This document shows positions 60,066-64,000 of a stretch of DNA of 64,000 bases, in pieces. A program made the position numbers and the translations under genes. Location of the stretch: NCBI GenBank assembly GCA_041690495.1, contig JAWLHE010000005.1, forward strand, positions 62,001 through 126,000, read 5' to 3'. This DNA comes from DATAAP01 sp041690495. Lineage in GTDB: Bacteria > Pseudomonadota > Alphaproteobacteria > CACIAM-22H2. The notes under the pieces are model-generated. The model ran no database searches. It saw only the letters and a program-made list of their open reading frames with translations, and was not told the DNA's origin. Positions within the stretch are counted from its first letter, which is position 1, and each line of letters begins with the position of its first letter.

Positions 60066-61133
60066 ATGAACATCCCCACCCCCATCTCCGGCGCCTGCGT
60101 CTGGCACGGGCGCGACATGGCCGACTCCATGCGCTGGATCCGCGATCTCACGCCCGAGATCATCGACGAGATCGACGGCGCCTTGCGCGCGGCCCAGCGC
60201 CGCGGCCTCGCCTGGCACGAGATTACGCGCGAGACGTTTCCGCTGCCGCGCGCGGCTGCCCTGCTGGCGGATGCGGCCGAGGAACTTGAGAACGGCAGCG
60301 GCATGACGATGCTGCGCGGCTTGCCGGTCGCACACTACTCCGAGGACGAACTGCGGACAATCTGGTTCGGGCTCGGCGCGGCGCTCGGCCGGCCCGTGTT
60401 CCAGAACCGCAGCGGCGAGCTGATGCGCGCCATCCGCGACGAGGGCGGCGATCTCGGCCGGCGCTATGGACAATTGGAGAGCGCCGGCAGCCACGGCGCG
60501 CCGTTTCTTTCCTCCTATGCCCGCACTCTGTCCAACGGGTCGCTACGCTATCACACCGACCGTTGTGATGTGGTCGGCCTGCTCTGCGTCCGCCAGGCGC
60601 GCGCAGGTGGCATCAGCAAGCTCGCCAGCGCGCCGGCGATCCACAACGCGATGCTGGAGCGGCGGCCCGATCTCGCAGCGTCGCTCTATGAGCCGGTCTG
60701 GCGCAGCCGGCTGGGCGAGGAGGACGGCGGCGAGAAGCTCGCCTACCCGCTTCCCGTCTTCGGCGCGCGCGACGGCCGCTTCACCAGCCATTATTCGCTC
60801 ACCTATATCGAGGCCGCTCAGCTCATGGACGGCGTGCCGCGATTGACCGCGAAGCAGCGCGAGGCGATCGACATGCTGATGGTGCTCGCAGAGGAGTTCG
60901 CCTTCGAGATGACGTTCGCGCCCGGCAATATCCAGCTTCTCAACAACCACGTCATCTATCATGCCCGCACGCCGTTCGAGGACGACCCGGCGTCCGGCCG
61001 GGACCGCCTGCTGCTGCGGCTGTGGCTCGCCATGCCGAACAGCCGTGCGCTGCCCGAGGACCACGCCGTGCTGTGGCGCGACGTCAGGGCCGGCGCGCTT
61101 CGCGGCGGAATCGCGCAGGTGGCGCGCACGTAG
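60066..61133 (+). CDS. TauD/TfdA family 2-oxoglutarate-dependent dioxygenase
   Basis: A 355-residue non-heme iron oxygenase. The iron ligands are H163 and D165 in RYHTDRCD and a distal histidine in NNHVIYHART (about 295-299), followed by the 2-oxoglutarate-binding arginine in RDRLLLRLWLAMP. It hydroxylates an unknown small substrate. Start: ATG 60066 begins the family-like INIPTPISG-type sequence (MNIPTPISGACVWHG); no strong ribosome binding site is seen, and GTG 60051 is possible. It lies convergent with the MetE-like gene. Confidence 0.88.
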   Translation: MNIPTPISGACVWHGRDMADSMRWIRDLTPEIIDEIDGALRAAQRRGLAWHEITRETFPLPRAAALLADAAEELENGSGMTMLRGLPVAHYSEDELRTIWFGLGAALGRPVFQNRSGELMRAIRDEGGDLGRRYGQLESAGSHGAPFLSSYARTLSNGSLRYHTDRCDVVGLLCVRQARAGGISKLASAPAIHNAMLERRPDLAASLYEPVWRSRLGEEDGGEKLAYPLPVFGARDGRFTSHYSLTYIEAAQLMDGVPRLTAKQREAIDMLMVLAEEFAFEMTFAPGNIQLLNNHVIYHARTPFEDDPASGRDRLLLRLWLAMPNSRALPEDHAVLWRDVRAGALRGGIAQVART

Positions 61134-61170
61134 CGTTCCCGAAGCCTCCTGGCCGGTTCGCGATCGGACG

Positions 61171-62289
61171 TCAACCCCACACCTCGCGCGCAGTGTCGAC
61201 GATCAATCTCAGCTTCGCGATCTCCTCCTCGACCGTGAGCGCATTGCCGTCAACGGTGGAGGAGAACCCGCATTGCGGACTGAGACAGAGCTGTTCGAGC
61301 GGCAGGAATTTCGCTGCCTGATCGATGCGCCGCTTGAGATCGTCCTTCGTCTCGAGCGCACCCCTCTTCGTCGTCACCAGGCCGAGTACGACCATTTTTC
61401 CCTTCGGCACGAAGCGCAGCGGCTCGAACCCGCCCGAACGCGCATCGTCGTACTCGAGGAAGAAGCCGTCGACCTTGAGCTCTCCGAACAGGGCCTCGGC
61501 GACATGGTCGTAGCCGCCCTCGGCAACCCAGGACGATCTGAAATTGCCGCGGCACATATGCGTGCACACCGTCATGTCCGCGGGCTTGTCGGCGAGCGCC
61601 TTGTTGATGAGCCGGATGTATGTGAGGTGCTGGCTGGCGCCGTCGCCGCCAAGAGTCTTGACGTGCTCGCGCTGCACGGGGTCGTTGAGATAGGCCAGAC
61701 TGGTGTCGTCGAGCTGAAGATACGTGCATCCGAGCTTGTTCAGGGCCGCGATCTCGTCGGCATACACCCGCCCAAGATCGTCCCAGAACGCATCGAGTTC
61801 AGGATAGACCTTCTCGTCGATCGAGGCGCGGCCGCCGCGATAATGCATCATGCTTGGCGACGGGATCGTCAGTTTCGGGGTCGCCGATTTCACGGCCGAT
61901 TGCAGGAACTTGAAATCGTCGCCGAAGATGCATCTCTCGAGTTTCAGCGTGCCGGTGACGCGCAGCGCCGCGGGCGTGAACTCGATGACACCCTGCTCGT
62001 TCCTGAACCGGACCGTCAGGTTGTCGGAGACCTTGGTGACGCCGCCGACCTGGTAGAGGAAGTCCATATGCCACGAGGCGCGCCGGAATTCTCCGTCGGT
62101 CGCCGACTGCAGGCCGACATCCTCCTGCATCTTCACGGCATCGCGGATGGCCGCGTCCTCGAACTTGCGCAGCGCCGCCCTGTCGATCTTGCCCTGCTTG
62201 TGCTCCTCGCGCGCCTTCAGCACCTCCCTGGGGCGCAGCAGGCTCCCGACATGATCGGCGCGGAACGGCGGCTTGGTACGGCTCGTCAT
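61171..62289 (-). CDS. Core cobalamin-independent methionine synthase (MetE C-terminal-like)
   Basis: A 372-residue protein that has only the catalytic barrel of MetE. It starts PPFRADHVGSLLRP and has DGEFRRASWHMDFL. The zinc ligands are H and C in VCTHMCRGNFRSSW, a Glu in FLEYDDARSGGFEPL and C in LCLSPQCGFSS. Single-domain members of this group in bacteria may use other methyl donors, such as methylcobalamin proteins or small S-methyl compounds, instead of methyltetrahydrofolate. GGAAGGGGAG precedes the ATG. No cobalamin or SAM riboswitch was recognised in the 257-bp upstream gap. Confidence 0.9.
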   Translation of the reverse strand: MTSRTKPPFRADHVGSLLRPREVLKAREEHKQGKIDRAALRKFEDAAIRDAVKMQEDVGLQSATDGEFRRASWHMDFLYQVGGVTKVSDNLTVRFRNEQGVIEFTPAALRVTGTLKLERCIFGDDFKFLQSAVKSATPKLTIPSPSMMHYRGGRASIDEKVYPELDAFWDDLGRVYADEIAALNKLGCTYLQLDDTSLAYLNDPVQREHVKTLGGDGASQHLTYIRLINKALADKPADMTVCTHMCRGNFRSSWVAEGGYDHVAEALFGELKVDGFFLEYDDARSGGFEPLRFVPKGKMVVLGLVTTKRGALETKDDLKRRIDQAAKFLPLEQLCLSPQCGFSSTVDGNALTVEEEIAKLRLIVDTAREVWG

Positions 62290-62546
62290 GGCAACTCCCC
62301 TTCCGGCAAGACACGCAGCCTGCCTTGGATTCTGATTAGAGGCGCGATTTTGGCCGGGGCCTCCGGTCAGCGCAACCGCGGCACGGTGCCCCTCGGGAAG
62401 GCACGCGGGGAGGATCCAAGCGGCACATCCGGCATCCGTCCATGAACTGAAGCGCGCCGGCCTTCGGACGCCAAGCTCGGCCGGGCGACAGGCGCGACCG
62501 CGAGCGGCGGCAGGACAGCGCCCGCGCGGCGGTGTAGACTCGCGCC

Positions 62547-63191
62547 ATGGATACGCGCACCTTGCCGCTGCTCACGCGCCGCACCCTGATCGCCGGTTTA
62601 GGCGGAACCACCCTTGCCGCAGCGCTGGGCAGCGCCGCGGCGCAAACCCGCTTTCGCCCGACTCCCGCACAGACAGAAGGTCCATTCTATCCGGTCGAAT
62701 TTCCGGCGGAGGTCGACAGCGATCTCGTGCGGATCGGCGGCGGTGAGCCGGCACGAGGCGAGATCATCCACCTCCGCGGCCGTGTTCGCGACGTTTCCGG
62801 CAAATCAATTCGCGATGCGCAGGTCGAGATCTGGCAGTGCGATCACAACGGCATCTATCGCCATCCGCGCGACTCCGGATTCGCGCGGCTCGATCGGAAT
62901 TTCCAGGGCTACGGCCGGACCACGACCCGTGCCGACGGCAGCTATGCCTTCCGCACGATCAAGCCGGTTCCGTACAGCGGCCGCACACCGCACGTCCATT
63001 TCGCCGTCGCGGCACCCGGCCGCCCGCGCCTGGTCACCCAGATGTATCTTGCCGGCGAGCCGCGCAACGATCGCGATTTCCTCTACCGCCGCCTTGGGGA
63101 TACGCAGTCGCTCGTCACCGTGACGTTGCAGCCCGCAGCGACGATCGAGCCAAACACTCTGACCGCCAATTTCGACATCGTGCTCGGTTGA
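62547..63191 (+). CDS. Tat-exported intradiol ring-cleavage dioxygenase family protein
   Basis: A 214-residue protein. A twin-arginine signal (LTRRTLIAGLGGTTLAAAL) is followed by the protocatechuate 3,4-dioxygenase fold. The non-heme Fe(III) ligands are visible as Y in GIYRHP, Y in GYGRTTT, and two His in RTPHVHFAV. GPFYPVEFPAEVDSDL and AQVEIWQCDHNG are conserved. Exported members of this family act on catechols in the periplasm; the natural substrate is unknown. It stands alone, without the rest of an aromatic pathway. Confidence 0.9.
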   Translation: MDTRTLPLLTRRTLIAGLGGTTLAAALGSAAAQTRFRPTPAQTEGPFYPVEFPAEVDSDLVRIGGGEPARGEIIHLRGRVRDVSGKSIRDAQVEIWQCDHNGIYRHPRDSGFARLDRNFQGYGRTTTRADGSYAFRTIKPVPYSGRTPHVHFAVAAPGRPRLVTQMYLAGEPRNDRDFLYRRLGDTQSLVTVTLQPAATIEPNTLTANFDIVLG

Positions 63192-63283
63192 CGGTCGCCT
63201 ACGGCGCGCCGTCGTCAGCGCGCGACATGCAACGATAGCTGCGCAAGCCATCGGCACGTCTATGAGCCGCGTGCGGTGGGGCG

Positions 63284-64000
63284 TTAGCGCCGAAAGCGCC
63301 GCAGAAAGCGCCAGATCTCGTCCGCAACCTCGATGCCCCGGCCCTGCCGGCCGGACTGCGGTTCGCCCGCTCCGCGATCCCGCGCAATCGAGGGCGGCAG
63401 ATCGCCGCCATCGATGCGGATAAGCAGCACCTCGGCACCGTCGCGGCAATCGCGGGAGTGAATCGCCGCAACGGTCGCTCCGTCCGCCGGCTCGCGATCC
63501 GGCAGCGCTTCGAGAGTCCAGTCGCGACACTCGTTGCGCGTTCGCCAGAACTCGACGGTGTCGGGGACCGACAGCATTCGGCCCTGCGGCCCCTCGACGC
63601 CGTCATAGTCGCGAAGCGGATCCGCGGTGGCGCCGAGCACGAGCATCGGCACCGGCCGTCCAGGCGGGCAGTCCGCGACCTGGTGCTCGGTCATACCGGC
63701 CAGCACGACCGCTACCGCCGCCAGCCGGTCGGCGAGAGCACAGGCTGCCGTGAATGCCATCAGCCCGCCGTTTGCGTATCCGATGACGTAGATGCGCTGC
63801 GGGTCGGCCGACCCGTCGCCGACCAGACGCTCGATCAGCCGCCTGAGCAGAGCGATATCGTCGACGCGCGTGCCATCGACAACCGGCATCGGACGATCGA
63901 TCGGGCGCCCGTAGCTCCAGTGCTGGTCGACACCATCGGGATAGGCGACGATGAATCCCTCGCGGTCGGCCACTGGATCGAGGCCGAGCCGCCGGCGCAT
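63284..64000 (-). CDS. PHB depolymerase/LpqC-like esterase family protein, catalytically degenerate, 5' end cut by the window
   Basis: The last 238 residues of a member of the esterase-PHB family, recognised by FIVAYPDGVDQHWSYGRP, VDDIALLRRLIERL and IYVIGYANGGLMAF with ADRLAAVAVVLAGM. The nucleophile box is normally GxSNGG; here it reads GYANGG, with codon GCA (63773-63775) for alanine. The late catalytic histidine region, normally GGGHTWPG, is IDGGDLPPS, and the HGTADP pattern is GATADP. So serine and histidine are both lost. The protein is predicted not to be a hydrolase. The 5' end lies outside the window. Confidence 0.85.
   Translation of the reverse strand: MRRRLGLDPVADREGFIVAYPDGVDQHWSYGRPIDRPMPVVDGTRVDDIALLRRLIERLVGDGSADPQRIYVIGYANGGLMAFTAACALADRLAAVAVVLAGMTEHQVADCPPGRPVPMLVLGATADPLRDYDGVEGPQGRMLSVPDTVEFWRTRNECRDWTLEALPDREPADGATVAAIHSRDCRDGAEVLLIRIDGGDLPPSIARDRGAGEPQSGRQGRGIEVADEIWRFLRRFRR

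Noticed and set aside
62290..62546. A cobalamin or SAM riboswitch before the MetE-like gene
   Set aside because: No B12-box or SAM-riboswitch core was recognised in the 257-bp leader.

Overview
This is a 64 kb piece of a GC-rich alphaproteobacterial chromosome. The block phaC / class-I aminotransferase / homoserine dehydrogenase / glpX / recJ (47944-56007), the short NDUFS4-type complex I subunit, three EcfG-type (GGAAC-N16/17-CGTT-like) promoters and one CtrA-type TTAA-N7-TTAA box all point to Alphaproteobacteria. A free-living, metabolically versatile soil or water bacterium of Hyphomicrobiales or Rhodospirillales type fits best. A PEP-CTERM protein, a TAXI-TRAP transporter and several acyl-CoA enzymes fit that lifestyle. 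The sequence alone does not fix the genus.

Layout. 1-3.2 kb: the 5' part of egtB (ergothioneine), an AraC regulator and a divergent SAM methyltransferase. 3.2-9.4 kb: a PEP-CTERM lectin-like protein, tRNA-Arg and tRNA-Pro flanking a complex I subunit gene, small secreted proteins, a class I deacetylase-family enzyme, an Atm1-type ABC exporter and a MAPEG protein. 9.4-12.6 kb: a fused TRAP permease and its TAXI binding protein, separated by a strong hairpin. 12.7-27.3 kb: a ChaN-like protein, then a form II carbon-monoxide-dehydrogenase-like molybdenum hydroxylase cluster (coxG-S-L-M and, further on, coxD-E-xdhC-xdhC-mobA fusion-cysteine desulfurase-SufU scaffold). A 2.4 kb phage-like islet on the opposite strand splits this cluster. 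It carries a Rad52-family annealing protein, three small proteins and an S24/LexA-like repressor, and shared palindromic operators lie in front of both of its transcription units.

27.3-31 kb: a Sel1/TPR protein, a membrane ferredoxin-adenylate cyclase fusion, a TPR protein, tRNA-Glu and a single-domain response regulator. 31-42.7 kb: acyl-CoA catabolism, with an ACAD10/11-like dehydrogenase, an APH-type kinase and two SDRs on one side, and an acyl-CoA ligase, FadB-like protein, thiolase and two acyl-CoA dehydrogenases in a forward operon. Together these look like a pathway for hydroxylated or keto fatty acids. 42.7-47.9 kb: small membrane and secreted proteins, a glycosyltransferase, and a HisKA_2 sensor kinase surrounded by putative general-stress (EcfG) genes.

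47.9-56 kb: recJ-glpX-hom-aminotransferase on the minus strand, with phaC divergent after a proline-rich lipoprotein gene. 56-57 kb: a long non-coding stretch with a dispersed palindrome and a tRNA-like 3' half. 57-59.5 kb: a LysR/DJ-1 divergent pair, then gene debris (a DUF1330 fragment and a deleted alpha/beta-hydrolase) and a VOC protein. 60-64 kb: a TauD-family dioxygenase, a MetE-core protein, a Tat-exported intradiol dioxygenase and a PHB-depolymerase-like protein that has lost its catalytic serine.

The most interesting points are the operator-bearing phage islet inside the Mo-hydroxylase cluster, the split ACAD10/11-type module, the dedicated sulfur-transfer pair in the Mo-hydroxylase maturation operon, the EcfG-type control of egtB, and the catalytically dead esterase at the right edge.
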